From Mesostigma viride (taxonomy: Eukaryota; Streptophyta; Mesostigmatophyceae; Mesostigmatales; Mesostigmataceae), in contig RPFO01001681.1 of assembly GCA_009746045.1 (NCBI GenBank), forward strand, positions 1 to 22,211: a stretch of 22,211 bases of DNA, read 5' to 3'. A program made the position numbers and the translations under genes. Each line of letters starts with the position of its first letter. The first letter of the stretch is position 1. Below, one piece after another: positions 1 to 8,231 of this stretch. Below the pieces are notes generated by a model. It saw only the letters and a program-made list of their open reading frames with translations. It did not search any database and was not told the DNA's origin.

Positions 1-617
1 CGACCCGTCAGCGCCTCTCCCGGCAAGAGAACCCCCCCCAAGACCAGGTGCCGCGTGCCGCGCCCGTCCGACTGCCAGGGGTGGATGGGGAAGACCGTGG
101 ACTTTGTGCACAAAGGCGAACAGAAACGCGGCGTGATCGTGAAGGTCCCTCAGCCCAACTCCAACGTCCGCGTGGACTGGCAGGCTGGGAGGGTCAACGA
201 CCCCTGGTTCCATGTGAAGGTGGACGGCGTCGTCAAGCCGCTGCCCGTGATGATAAAACACATCACCCCCCGGAGGATATCCAGAAGGCGGCGGCCGAGG
301 TTCGAGAAGAAGCCATTCTAAAGGTGGACGTCGAGAAGGCCGGGAGGGCCATTGGCCGCGCGGAGGAGTACACTGCCCAGATATTGAGAGACAGGGCCAT
401 CCAGCAGGACATGGACGTGGATCACTTGTTGGGCCGGGAAGACAAGCATGTTGTGCATGATGTATTGATGCGACACAAGAGAGTGGTCAAGGACAAGCTC
501 GATTCTGTATTACACGATACGTATACGGTGAAGGAATACGGCAAACGTGCTGGGCGCCTTCTCAATACATCCTACAGACCCCCCGTCCTGCCTTCCATAT
601 ATATCGAGTACGTTTAA
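1..617 (+). CDS. Unknown protein, 5'-truncated by window edge, one frame break
   Basis: The reading frame is open from base 1, so the true start lies outside the window. The first part (frame 1, to about 266) reads as a plausible small beta-type domain with WMGKTVDFVHKGEQKRGVIV. The last part (frame 3, to the stop at 617) is a charged, probably helical region ending in PSIYIEYV. The two parts join if one C is missing from the C6 run at 266-271, after KHITP. Without that base the first frame runs into an Arg-rich nonsense tail ending at 321. I do not recognise the family. The frame break matches the single-base-deletion pattern seen in many genes here, so I treat it as one gene rather than two. 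The next gene starts 31 bases downstream on the same strand. Confidence 0.6.
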   Translation, partial: TRQRLSRQENPPQDQVPRAAPVRLPGVDGEDRGLCAQRRTETRRDREGPSAQLQRPRGLAGWEGQRPLVPCEGGRRRQAAARDDKTHHPPEDIQKAAAEVREEAILKVDVEKAGRAIGRAEEYTAQILRDRAIQQDMDVDHLLGREDKHVVHDVLMRHKRVVKDKLDSVLHDTYTVKEYGKRAGRLLNTSYRPPVLPSIYIEYV

Positions 618-625
618 AATATTAT
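618..625 (+). promoter_or_regulatory. AATATTAT element upstream of ATG 649
   Basis: Identical octamer to those at 4428-4435 and 8193-8200, in the short AT-rich gap between the first two + strand genes. Confidence 0.4.
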
Positions 626-648
626 GTGCTCAGTGGGTATAAGCCGAG

Positions 649-1260
649 ATGCCAGTCAAGGAACCGGTCATTGGAAGTCGACGCCAGGTGTTCAACGGGA
701 GCGCGGACCAGACGGTCGGGGGGCTCGTTAAGACAGACCTGAAGAAAAACAGCGGCGGCGACATCGTTGCCGAGGTGCGAAGGAAGAACGGAGAAGCCCA
801 TGAAGAGAACGTGAAGTCCTGGACGAAACTTGTCGGCTCCATCTATCGCCAGCACGAGATGGAGACTCATTACGACGACTGTCTAAAATGTGAGCGCATG
901 TTCAGTCTCCAGGACGCGATGGAGCGAGCGCGCAAGGAGACGGAGGCCTTGATGCCAAAGATGAAGTTTGACAGCGGTTTGACGTTGGCTAAGAAGAAGC
1001 AGAAAGTGTGGGGGGCATTGTTGAAAAAGCAGCCTGCGAGCTCTCTTGTGCCCCGGTCAGATAAGGAGAAGAAGGCCAAGAGGAAGGAGAAGAACGAGAT
1101 TTATAAAGAGCTCAAGAAGAAGAACGACGACAAACCGTGCGTGCAGTACATCAAACCGAAAAAGGACCCGGCCGCGGGCTGTAAGCCGAGAGCGGTCAAG
1201 AAGAGGAAGGCTAAGAAGACCAAGAAGGCTAAGAAGACGGAACCGAAGAAGAAGTGTTAA
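649..1260 (+). CDS. Lys-rich basic protein with NGSA..GGL motif (NCLDV conserved type)
   Basis: A 203-aa intact frame starting at ATG 649, preceded by AATATTAT at 618-625. Residues about 14-31 read VFNGSADQTVGGLVKTDL, followed by a basic stretch. This recalls a small family of unknown function in phycodna- and mimi-type viruses with the pattern NG-x-A-x-x-T-x-GGL-x-K-x-DL (I think of DUF5754; recalled, not searched). The middle holds a Cys pair (CLKCERMF) that might bind metal, and the C-terminal third is almost all Lys/Arg with an AKKTKKAKK-like tail. Such a tail suggests nucleic-acid binding or nucleolar/virion DNA association, which is inference. The 3' end overlaps the convergent small gene at 1229-1396 by 32 bases. 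Confidence 0.8.
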   Translation: MPVKEPVIGSRRQVFNGSADQTVGGLVKTDLKKNSGGDIVAEVRRKNGEAHEENVKSWTKLVGSIYRQHEMETHYDDCLKCERMFSLQDAMERARKETEALMPKMKFDSGLTLAKKKQKVWGALLKKQPASSLVPRSDKEKKAKRKEKNEIYKELKKKNDDKPCVQYIKPKKDPAAGCKPRAVKKRKAKKTKKAKKTEPKKKC

Positions 1261-1396
1261 CCGGCTTCTTCTGGTACACGGCCGCTCCGTGCTTGAAGGA
1301 GTACAGACAGGGGAAGGAGCAGAACCAGCTGTCACGGGAGTGCACCCCCGATGTGTCCGGGTGATGGAACTTCAGGCAATAGGAACACTGTTTCAT
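1229..1396 (-). CDS. Small FCS/MYM-like zinc-finger protein
   Basis: A 55-aa frame on the minus strand, starting at ATG 1396 and stopping at TAG 1229. It fills the gap between two + strand genes. It contains C-x2-C near the N-terminus (QCSYCLKF) and WFCSFPCLYSF about 20 residues later, that is C-x2-C...FCS-x2-C. This is the layout of FCS/MYM-type zinc fingers, and it recalls the small A1L/VLTF2-like late transcription factors of NCLDVs, although that assignment is weak. The frame extends upstream to an ATG at 1453, but the stretch between would overlap the AT-rich leader of the next + gene, so the inner start is preferred. If it is a transcription factor it would act in late viral gene expression. 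Confidence 0.5.
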   Translation of the reverse strand: MKQCSYCLKFHHPDTSGVHSRDSWFCSFPCLYSFKHGAAVYQKKPVNTSSSVPSS

Positions 1397-1468
1397 CGCG
1401 CGATGGTGCGTCGATGGGTGCTTAAACAGTATAGCAGTTTTTCTTTTTGTCAATATAACCGCGCCGCC

Positions 1469-1945
1469 ATGACCAGGACGCTCGTGTTTGTCGACTTGGA
1501 CCAGTGCTCCAAAGAGGCCGCGCGGATTAACCCGTTCGCCTGCCGCATTGTCGCGTACTGCGGCAGGGGCTACAATGGGCCGATCCCCCTCGGCGTGCTT
1601 ATGCGGTCGCCGTCGCTGTCACGCGAGGCCGCCGACTCGCTATTCCAATACGACTTGGGGAAGAGGGTGCAGTCGGGGGACGTGAGACCCGGCGACAGGG
1701 TGGTGATCGTGTCCAAGGACGCGTCTTGGTACAACGCCGACCCCCATTTGAAGGCGGACGGGGTGAACGACGTGCTCGTCTGCTCCAACGTGCACGACTT
1801 GCCCCACGATATAGTGACAGACAGCAGGCCGTTGGAGAGAGAGGGCATGCCCAAAACCGAGAAGGCTTTTTACAACTTTGTGATGAACAACGTCGCCCCC
1901 CACGCGAGGGACGAGTTCTGCAGCGCTCACTTGCCAAAAAAATGA
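1469..1945 (+). CDS. Unknown 158-aa protein, possible PIN/NYN-like fold
   Basis: ATG 1469 sits in a strong eukaryote-like start context (gccgccATGa) after an AT-rich leader. The frame is open upstream to 1046, but that part is antisense-like Arg-rich noise over the preceding gene. The protein begins MTRTLVFVDLDQC, with an Asp at the end of a first hydrophobic strand. A second hydrophobic strand, GDRVVIVSKDASW, comes mid-protein, and then GVNDVLVCSNVHDL. Alternating strands ending in acidic residues are typical of Rossmann-like nucleases such as PIN or NYN domains. The resemblance is by pattern only and I do not claim catalytic residues. The stop codon overlaps the next start (ATGA at 1942-1945), so the two genes may be co-transcribed. 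Confidence 0.65.
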   Translation: MTRTLVFVDLDQCSKEAARINPFACRIVAYCGRGYNGPIPLGVLMRSPSLSREAADSLFQYDLGKRVQSGDVRPGDRVVIVSKDASWYNADPHLKADGVNDVLVCSNVHDLPHDIVTDSRPLEREGMPKTEKAFYNFVMNNVAPHARDEFCSAHLPKK

Positions 1946-2199
1946 AACCTACTACTGATACAATGACGACATCCGCGTTTGTTCTGGTCTCCGCGTCCGT
2001 CGCCCTGTTCTATATCTCCTGCCTTACCAAGAGCCGATGGGGCGTGTGTCGCGAGTGCGGCGAGGCGCTGACACCTGATGCACCGCCGGCGGAGTTTGGC
2101 AGCATGGAAAGGAAGACGCTCGAGACGGCGCACTCTCGCGAGGTGCAGATTCGCAGGACAGGGCAAGAGCACGTGCAAGTCGGTTACGACAATTTCTAA
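1942..2199 (+). CDS. Small single-pass membrane protein with Cys pair
   Basis: An 85-aa frame starting at ATG 1942, which overlaps the previous stop by four bases; an inner ATG at 1963 would give 78 aa. Residues about 10-27 (SAFVLVSASVALFYISCL) form one hydrophobic helix, followed by KSRWGVCRECGEAL with a C-x2-C pair and then a hydrophilic tail ending in VGYDNF. This is the usual shape of small virion membrane proteins in NCLDVs: a short N-terminal anchor and a soluble tail. The family is not recognised. The tail is short enough that the Cys pair may act in disulphide formation rather than zinc binding. Confidence 0.6.
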   Translation: MKPTTDTMTTSAFVLVSASVALFYISCLTKSRWGVCRECGEALTPDAPPAEFGSMERKTLETAHSREVQIRRTGQEHVQVGYDNF

Positions 2200-2222
2200 T
2201 ATATGGTTATAATAATCAATCC

Positions 2223-2560
2223 ATGTCTTCCAGCATCATTTTTGCTAACAACGCCACCAGCGAGGACGCGGGCCGTCTGTGGGACCCGTCACTGGACTTC
2301 ACCGTCAATTACCCAGTCAACGCCATGCCGCAGTACCTGTCGCTCGGTGGCCGCATCGAGCCTTCCCTCGATTCCATGCGAGTCAGGGGGGGTCCGCCGC
2401 TATCAACCAGAACCGGTCGCTGCTGATCGACGACCGCGTGATGGCCCCCTACGCTAACATGTATTGGGATCAAATGAAGAGGGGGGACCGGTATGTGGAC
2501 GGACTCACCCCCATGTTAACGGACATCCCTCCTGGTTTGATTGACGGGTATTCGGTGTAG
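2223..2560 (+). CDS. Unknown small protein, one frame break at G7 run
   Basis: ATG 2223 follows an AT-rich leader (ttataataatcaatcc). Frame 3 reads MSSSIIFANNATSEDAGRLW and continues to the G7 run at 2386-2392. Frame 2 then continues naturally with a segment containing AAINQNRSLLIDDRV and ends LIDGYSV at 2560. One missing G in the run would restore a single protein of about 112 aa. Uninterrupted frame 3 instead degenerates and stops 34 bases later. No family is recognised. Position next to putative membrane/virion proteins suggests a structural role, but nothing in the sequence proves it. Confidence 0.6.
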
Positions 2561-2606
2561 TCATGTTGAAAATATATATCAGTGATTTAATGACAACACA
2601 GCCAGC

Positions 2607-3953
2607 ATGTTTCTTATAATGTCAGCGGTGGCAGTAGCCGGATACTTGTTGCGCCCCCCGCCAGTCAGCCGCCAGCCATTCTCGGCGTTGGAACTGGACG
2701 ACATACCGCCGCCGCCCCAATACTTGCTGTCCCACCCCAACTCGCTGGGGTTTCCTATGGTGCCTAATTACACGGCGAGAGGAGGGTACGGCCCTGGCGA
2801 TTCGGCGTACTCCACGGCGCCCAACCAGGCGATAGGGTTCGAACGCAGCGTGTCGGGAGTTGACATGCACGTACAGCCGCCAGAGGGGCACGAGGGCGGC
2901 GTGATGTTCGCTCCTGGCGGGTTCCCCCGGCCATCAATGTACAGCGCCCCGCCAGCCAGCGCCGCCGCCACGGGGATACCGGGTGTCGACGTGTCCAACG
3001 AGAGACAGCCTGTGGAGCTCGCCGATTTCCAGGGCAGCGTGATGCCAGACAGGGCGTTTCCTATCCAAAAAACCTGGGAGTTCAACGTGGCCAGGGAGAG
3101 GGACCCCCGCACGGGGCCTGAGACGCTGAACAGAAATTTCAATATACCGAGCCGCGGCTGCGAGTCAACCACCCCAACCCCCAGGTGGCGCATCTGGAGC
3201 AGAGGAGTCTGCCCACCACGAGCATGGGGAACGGGGGGTGGCACTACGCGCGGGGATGGAACACCGCCCACCGCTGGCGGACTTCCATCCGGCGGGGGCG
3301 CGGATGAGTGACATGTACCACGCCACCGTCCTCCCCGAGCGTGCCGCCACGACATCGAACCCCACCCAGGTGTCTGACGCGTACAACGGCGTCGAGGCCT
3401 CGCGCTGGGGCTCGTCCGACCACAACCGGGGAGACCCGAAGAGGTACGCCACACTCGACGCGCTGGAGAGCCACCCGGCTCCGGTGGGCGACTTTGGAGT
3501 GCAGGCTCTCCAGTTGGGCGAGCGGGTCGGCGACGTGAGGGAGCCGCTGAATCCAAAGACCTACGAATCCAGGGTGTCGAACGCCGAGTTCTCCAACCCG
3601 TACCAGTCCTTCAGGGGGACAAGCACACGCGCGTCCAAGTCAACAAGGTGTTCGAATGGCGCGATGCCAACTCCGAGTTGCCAGAGAGCATGGAGGTCAT
3701 GGAAAACACGCAGCAGGTGGCGCGCTTCCCCAAGATCGGGGATGCGGAACTGGGGGCGGTGGGCAGAAGCGTGGAAGATGTTTCTAACTACACCGCGCAG
3801 GAAAAGAACCGGGGAGACAGGATGGAGCGCCCCGGCCGCGTCGGGGTCAGCAGCGTGCAGATGGGCGTCGGCGACAGCTCGAACGTGGCCGCATACTCGG
3901 CGCTCATGAAGAACCCGTACTATATCCCCAACATCAGTCACCCCGACAGTTGA
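2607..3953 (+). CDS. Membrane-anchored, Pro-rich putative virion protein, three frame breaks
   Basis: About 449 aa if read across three breaks. The N-terminus (MFLIMSAVAVAGYLL) is a short hydrophobic anchor, followed by a Pro-rich linker with PPPPQYLL and GYGPGDSAYSTAPN. Further on come FQGSVMPDRAFPIQKTWEF, MSDMYHATVLPERAATTSN and a C-terminal part ending NPYYIPNISHPDS. The frame changes 3 to 2 near 3147, 2 to 1 at the G6 run 3233-3238, and 1 to 3 at the G5 run 3614-3618. Each change fits one missing base, and coding character continues smoothly in the new frame each time. An N-terminal anchor with an extended Tyr/Pro/Asn-rich body resembles inner-membrane or capsid-associated proteins of NCLDVs, but I cannot name the family. 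Its 3' end overlaps the convergent acidic gene by 20 bases. Confidence 0.6.
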
Positions 3954-4376
3954 TGGGCGCGTCCGAATCGTAGGTGGCCTCCTCCCGCGCGCCGGCGATG
4001 GTGTTGTGATCGTCCTCGTCGTCACTGGGCTCGAAGGGTGATTCACCCGAGTCGTCCTCCTCCTCGGTGTCATCCAACTCCTCCTCCTCCTCCTCCTCCT
4101 CCTCCTCGGTGTCATCCAACTCCTCCTCGTCCGTGGCCTCCTCCTCCTCCTCCTCCTCCTCACACATGGGGGCGTCCGTGTCCTCCTCCTCGTCGTCTAT
4201 GAAACTGCTTTCGTACGAGCCGTCCTCCTCTGTCTCCTCCTGTTCGCTGTCCATGGCGTCCTCCCCCCCTCCTCCTCCGAGTAATCGTCCTCGGGCATCT
4301 CACACGGGACGTACTTCTCTGGGCGTTTGACTGCGCGTCCCGACCGGGTTGTGGTGGCTGACCTGGTTGCAGGCAT
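3934..4376 (-). CDS. Small acidic protein with SGR-VKRP-x-x-Y N-terminus, one frame break
   Basis: Minus-strand gene of about 147 aa starting at ATG 4376. The N-terminus reads MPATRSATTTRSGRAVKRP followed by EKYVP. After a short linker the rest is dominated by Glu/Asp runs. The frame changes at the C7 run 4263-4269, consistent with one missing base; downstream the frame carries MDSEQEETEEDGSYESSF and long poly-Glu blocks down to the stop at 3934. A basic SGR-x-x-K-x-P-x-x-Y head followed by an acidic tail recalls small proteins found in several algal NCLDVs (recalled, not searched). The acidic tail could be a histone- or DNA-mimic, but that is speculation. The gene is divergent from 4460-5999, with 83 AT-rich bases between the two starts. 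Confidence 0.6.
4065..4165. repeat. CTC/GAG trinucleotide low-complexity tract
   Basis: Runs of TCC/CTC triplets on the + strand encode the poly-Glu blocks of the minus-strand acidic protein. A motif giving ELDDTEEE is present twice, spaced by a poly-Glu run, which suggests slippage or duplication of a 40- to 50-base unit. On the + strand the same tract gives a meaningless poly-Ser frame. Confidence 0.7.
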
Positions 4377-4427
4377 GTATACCAAGCGGTAAGATTTTGT
4401 GCGGCGGTCAAACGCCTCGAAACAAAA

Positions 4428-4435
4428 AATATTAT
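4428..4435 (+). promoter_or_regulatory. AATATTAT element 25 bases before ATG 4460
   Basis: AATATTAT lies 25 bases upstream of the proposed start 4460. The identical octamer lies 24-25 bases upstream of ATG 649 (618-625) and about 32 bases upstream of ATG 8232 (8193-8200). The surrounding coding DNA is GC-rich, so recurrence at this position suggests a core promoter element. The motif also sits within the divergent gap before the acidic gene at 4376. Confidence 0.4.
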
Positions 4436-4459
4436 CTTCTTCAGAAGTATACATCCGGC

Positions 4460-5999
4460 ATGTCTTTGGAGAATCTGTACCCGCTCCCCTTCGGTCAACT
4501 CGCCCACCAGCAGGTCTCCCGAGTACCAACGGCGAATCAACGACCTCGCGGAAATGTACTTCACCGGCCACGAGATACAGGAGCTGCGCACGCGCGTTCC
4601 CAACATCCGGTTCGCGGTCGAAGAGGCAGACCTTTACAAGCGTTACATCGTCCACGACAACAGGAAGCTTCTGTCCAAGTTGCAGCTATTCGTCGCCTCC
4701 GTGTACATATACGACCTCCTCACCGCCAACTTGCGCGAGTTGTCAGACCGCGTTGGCAACGCCACCCAGGCATCCATGATCACGACTAGCCGCGACGAGA
4801 TGGCTAAGCTCGCAAACTCTCTTCGTGGATATGTCGCCGTCGAGTGCGACCGGCTGGGATCCACGGGTTGTACCGATGTCAGCCAGGCTAACGGTAAAGT
4901 TTATCTGGGGCGCGTACCCCATAACGTCATCGCGAGGATCACATCACTGGAAGAACCTGGTGCTGTCACTACTCCTAATGATACCGACGCTCAACTTCAC
5001 AAAATTCAAACCGCGGGGCCCGTGGGCAGTGGAGCATACGCCATCCGCGCGTTCAAGATCGCACCCGGTAACGTGCCATCTCCTACCTACCTTTTGGGCA
5101 AGGACCCCGCTGATGACTGCATGCCCGCCCGACTCATTTATCAGCTCGCGAGCAAAAAAATCGACTGCACGTATCTCTCACTGGACCACCGCAGGAGGCT
5201 CGCCAAGTTAGAAGTGGATTTCCCGCCATTGTATACCCATAACGAATCGGCCTTCCTTGCCTCATCAAAGAGGTACAATTTTGCTCTGGCCGATGTTGAG
5301 TTGGATGCTGATGATTTCATTGGCGCAGGTGACGCCACCATCAACGTCGGGGGGGAGTCAAATGTGCCGGTGGGCATTAACAAAACATACAATAATTGCG
5401 TGATAGACCAACCGGTTAAGCGTCTCGGCTCGCAATTTCAAAAGACTGGAGCAACTGACAAAGGCCTTAGTCTGGTAATGTTCGAGAACGTCATCAGGGA
5501 CTTTATCAAGCGCGACATCGTCGCCTTCAACGCTCTCCGCGGCCAGATTCTTGACAAGATCGACGTCTGGTGGAAGCGCAACGGAGCGATGTCGGCCCTC
5601 AGCACGAACCCCGAGGCTCCTGACGGCCAGGATTCCATAGAGTTCATTAAGAACATCCAGAAGGCGACCTATGCCCTCACCGGCACCATCCCCAAGTGTC
5701 CCAACGGCTCCTCTACCGTTTGGTACGACCGGGACCCCACCGACCCCAAGGCCCGCATCGTGGACGAGACGATCACCGCCGCTGACGGTACGCGTGTCAG
5801 GAACCCGTTCGCCAGGTTCGGTATGTGCGCCGACGAGCCCTTCGGGGCCGACGTGATGGCGGGGTACCCGAACCAGGGGTACGCCATTGAACCCTCTGGC
5901 GGAGGGCACTACCTCGTCAACGGTGCGCGCAGGTATAAGCGCCACACCACCGCTGCCAGGCGCACTCGCACTCGCCGACCGACGCGTAAGTATTACTGA
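4460..5999 (+). CDS. Large unknown protein with basic C-terminus, putative virion component
   Basis: The clear frame runs to 5999 and ends in an Arg-rich tail (RRTRTRRPTRKYY). The first in-frame ATG of that frame is at 4554, but coding sense continues upstream (EYQRRINDLAE). A good start at 4460 in another frame gives MSLENLYPLPFGQLAHQQ, preceded by AATATTAT at 4428-4435 exactly as upstream of the 649 gene. I therefore propose a start at 4460 with a frame change around 4515-4525, giving about 512 aa. This change is opposite in direction to the others (one extra base or two missing). The protein has no Cys-rich or nucleotide-binding motif. The basic tail is like that of DNA- or membrane-contacting virion proteins, but no family is recognised and I do not see the jelly-roll signature of a capsid protein. 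If the upstream start is wrong, the gene is 4554-5999, 481 aa. Confidence 0.7.
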
Positions 6000-6016
6000 G
6001 TCCACAGAAGGACGAC

Positions 6017-6571
6017 ATGGACGACACGGACTCGCGTGCCCACAGGTTCAATGTGGACTATGATGACCGCAGACGTAAAGCCGACGCGTGGTGGAATGCC
6101 ATGACGGCACGTCGCGCGGCCCGCAACAACGTGTACGCATCCGAGGTTTCATTTAACCGCGGGTACATGGAGGCGTTTGGCAATTTGTATCGTGGTAGGC
6201 AGCAGTTGACCGAGGACGAGAAGGAGGTCGTGGACGCGTACAGGGCCGAAGGAGAGCCCGCGTTGAAAGGCGACACGCTGACGGAGTGGACCGCTTCGTC
6301 CGTGCCGTCCACGGGGTGGGTGTCCTGCATAGTGTGCAGCGGCATAATGCCCGCCCACAAGGTGGAGTTCACAAGGCCCGTGCCCTCTCGCGACCTGTTC
6401 GTGTTTTACCATTCCACGTGCTTTGACAGCCTCACCGCGAGCGATTCGTTGCGCGTTCAGGAGCGCGTGCCACCGGCGCCGCCTGTCACCGATATCATCG
6501 AAACACAGCCAGTTATCATCGGCGCGGTGGATTGGGACCTCGACAAACCCACCGGCGGGTACGACTGTTGA
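6017..6571 (+). CDS. 184-aa protein with C-x2-C...H-x3-C putative zinc site
   Basis: Intact frame starting at ATG 6017, 17 bases after the previous stop. The N-terminal half is charged and helical (DDRRRKADAWWNAMTARR). The central part holds SCIVCSGIMPAHKVEF, and about 20 residues later FVFYHSTCFDSL, so C-x2-C and H-x3-C could form one zinc site. The C-terminus is Pro-rich and ends GGYDC. No family is recognised. A single-zinc domain with long helical head would suit a protein- or nucleic-acid-binding factor, but no role is evident from the neighbours. Confidence 0.7.
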   Translation: MDDTDSRAHRFNVDYDDRRRKADAWWNAMTARRAARNNVYASEVSFNRGYMEAFGNLYRGRQQLTEDEKEVVDAYRAEGEPALKGDTLTEWTASSVPSTGWVSCIVCSGIMPAHKVEFTRPVPSRDLFVFYHSTCFDSLTASDSLRVQERVPPAPPVTDIIETQPVIIGAVDWDLDKPTGGYDC

Positions 6572-6630
6572 TCTCTCTCGTCTAAAAGCGCGGATACATT
6601 TTCGCGGCCTGTATCAATGCACTAACGGCG

Positions 6631-7651
6631 ATGGCGACGGTCTGCATTGGGAGGCCGGTGTCAACCGGTGCTGTGCCGAACGATTACCCCGACAAGTGGG
6701 TGTGCGTAGGTCCCAAACCGCGCGTTGGGCCGAAGGTGACAAAAATTTACAACGAGGAGGTGCTGCTGTACAGTAGCAAGCACAGGGGCGAGACGTTGGC
6801 GGTGAGAAACGTGTGTCCTCATCGGGGCGCGCGCCTTTCTCACAACTGCAAAGTGGACGCGGACGATTGCGTCCGTTGCGCGTACCACGGCATGCATTGG
6901 GGGGTGCAGAACAATGCGGATAATTACCTCCTGGCGAAGGATGATGGGGACCTGGTATGGGTTAACGCGGGCATCGGCGACGGCGAATCCCAGCCCCCCA
7001 CGATGCCCGAGTTCACCGACGCTGGGTACAGGACGTTTTCATACTCCGTGTCCATCGGGGCCCACCCCATGATAGTCATGGAGAACCTGTTGGACCACGC
7101 GCACCTGGAGCACGTGCACAAGGTCAAGATAGTGGACGCCAAGTGCACGGAGGTCGCCGTGGACCCGGGCTCCCCCGAGAGTGTCCTCACTGGGAAAAGC
7201 GTGTACGGCTACCCCGTCACGAACGACAGGGTGGCTCGCGTGCTGTTGGACTTCATGCCGGCAGAGGGGAAGCGGGAGGGGGGGCGCCCGAGGATATGAA
7301 AATCTGGGTCGAGAACGAGTTTGCGTTGCCGTACACGTCCAGCCTGCGCTTCATGATTTCCGGACACGACAAGCCCTTCTTCGTGTTATGGTTCAGCGTG
7401 CTCCCTTCGAGAGCGACAACTCCCTGGTCACTTGTCGCGTGTCTCGCAACATCTTGACGAGCCCGCTGTGGGACGGGCTGTTTTGGATGCTCAACTATCT
7501 CCCGCTGAAGGAGGACGACGATATCGTCCGTAACGTGATCGCCGACGACTGGTGGCGCAATCGCCTGAGGAGGAGCGACGCCTTCGTCAAAATGTACAGA
7601 GACAAGATGAAGATCGTATACGGCATCATGTTTTTGGAGCCGTTTGCGTAG
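6631..7651 (+). CDS. Rieske [2Fe-2S] non-haem iron oxygenase, two frame breaks
   Basis: About 340 aa read across two breaks. The N-terminal Rieske domain has intact cluster ligands: C62-x-H64 in VCPHRGARLSH and C83-x2-H86 in CAYHGMHWG. The catalytic domain shows the mononuclear iron motif D155-x2-H158-x4-H163 in ENLLDHAHLEHVH. This layout is that of Rieske oxygenases such as the VanA, choline monooxygenase and pheophorbide a oxygenase groups, which use electrons from a separate reductase to hydroxylate or demethylate an organic substrate. The substrate here is unknown. Frame 1 passes to frame 3 at the G run near 7274 (after AEGKREGG) and to frame 2 near 7402; both changes fit one missing base. 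The catalytic C-terminus continues with WDGLFWMLNYLPL and ends FLEPFA. It lies among viral genes with similar base use, so it appears to be a resident auxiliary metabolic gene. Confidence 0.85.
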
Positions 7652-7706
7652 TGTCACACACATGCGTTTAAGTAGGACCAATTTTATCAACGTATTATAT
7701 CGTACC

Positions 7707-8173
7707 ATGGAGGATCTCACGGGTCTGGCTCGTCGCCTTCGGTCCGGCGCCATGCACCATACAAGGGCCGCCGGGGGCGCCCCGATGGTGCCTCAAATGC
7801 AGGCAGCGCCACCAAACATTGCGGGGGGCATGCCCCCCACCCCACTGAGGCTCCCGTCTGTTCCCTCCCAAGACGGGTCGGATCTATCTGCGATGACCCC
7901 TCCCGGGCCTATCGCCATCAAGACCAGCCCTGTCGCAAAGGCCGGCAAGCATGCCACCGGGCAGGCTTCTGTCGGCGGCGGGGGGTCTGGCGGTGTGCTG
8001 CCCGCCATCTTGGGGGTCGGCGCGGCTATTGGCACCATCCACTTTGGCGCGGGCGTGTTCCCTGAAGCGTTCAAGGGCGCGGACGGCAAGATCGATCGCA
8101 CCCGGTTGAACGTGGGGGGGTGTTGGCCGGTTTTATTGTTTTCTTGGTAGCCAGGTACCTATATTCTCAATAA
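7707..8173 (+). CDS. Putative two-pass membrane protein, Pro/Gly-rich, one frame break
   Basis: Starts at ATG 7707 (ccATGg context). Residues about 1-90 are Pro/Gly/Ala-rich and low complexity. A first hydrophobic segment, GVLPAILGVGAAIGTIHFGA, is followed by a short charged loop. As written, the frame stops at 8150 with a poor tail. At the G7 run 8114-8120 one missing base puts frame 2 in phase, which gives a convincing second transmembrane helix (VLAGFIVFLVARYLYS) and a stop at 8173. The resulting protein of about 155 aa has two C-terminal membrane segments, like many small virion inner-membrane proteins. The stop overlaps an AATAAA at 8169-8174, a possible polyadenylation signal. Confidence 0.65.
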
Positions 8174-8192
8174 ACGTTCGCTTAACATGTGC

Positions 8193-8200
8193 AATATTAT
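8193..8200 (+). promoter_or_regulatory. AATATTAT element upstream of ATG 8232
   Basis: Third copy of the octamer, about 32 bases before the start of the 252-aa gene and just after the AATAAA-containing end of the preceding gene. Confidence 0.35.
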
Positions 8201-8231
8201 TTCAATGCCAACGTTGTAAAGGGACGCTGCA

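Noticed and set aside
3934-4330. Poly-Ser + strand frame (4067-4330)
   Set aside because: It is the shadow of the poly-Glu tract in the minus-strand acidic protein.
4460-5999. Major capsid protein
   Set aside because: Length would fit, but I see no double jelly-roll signature motif and the basic C-terminus is unlike that family. Left as unknown.
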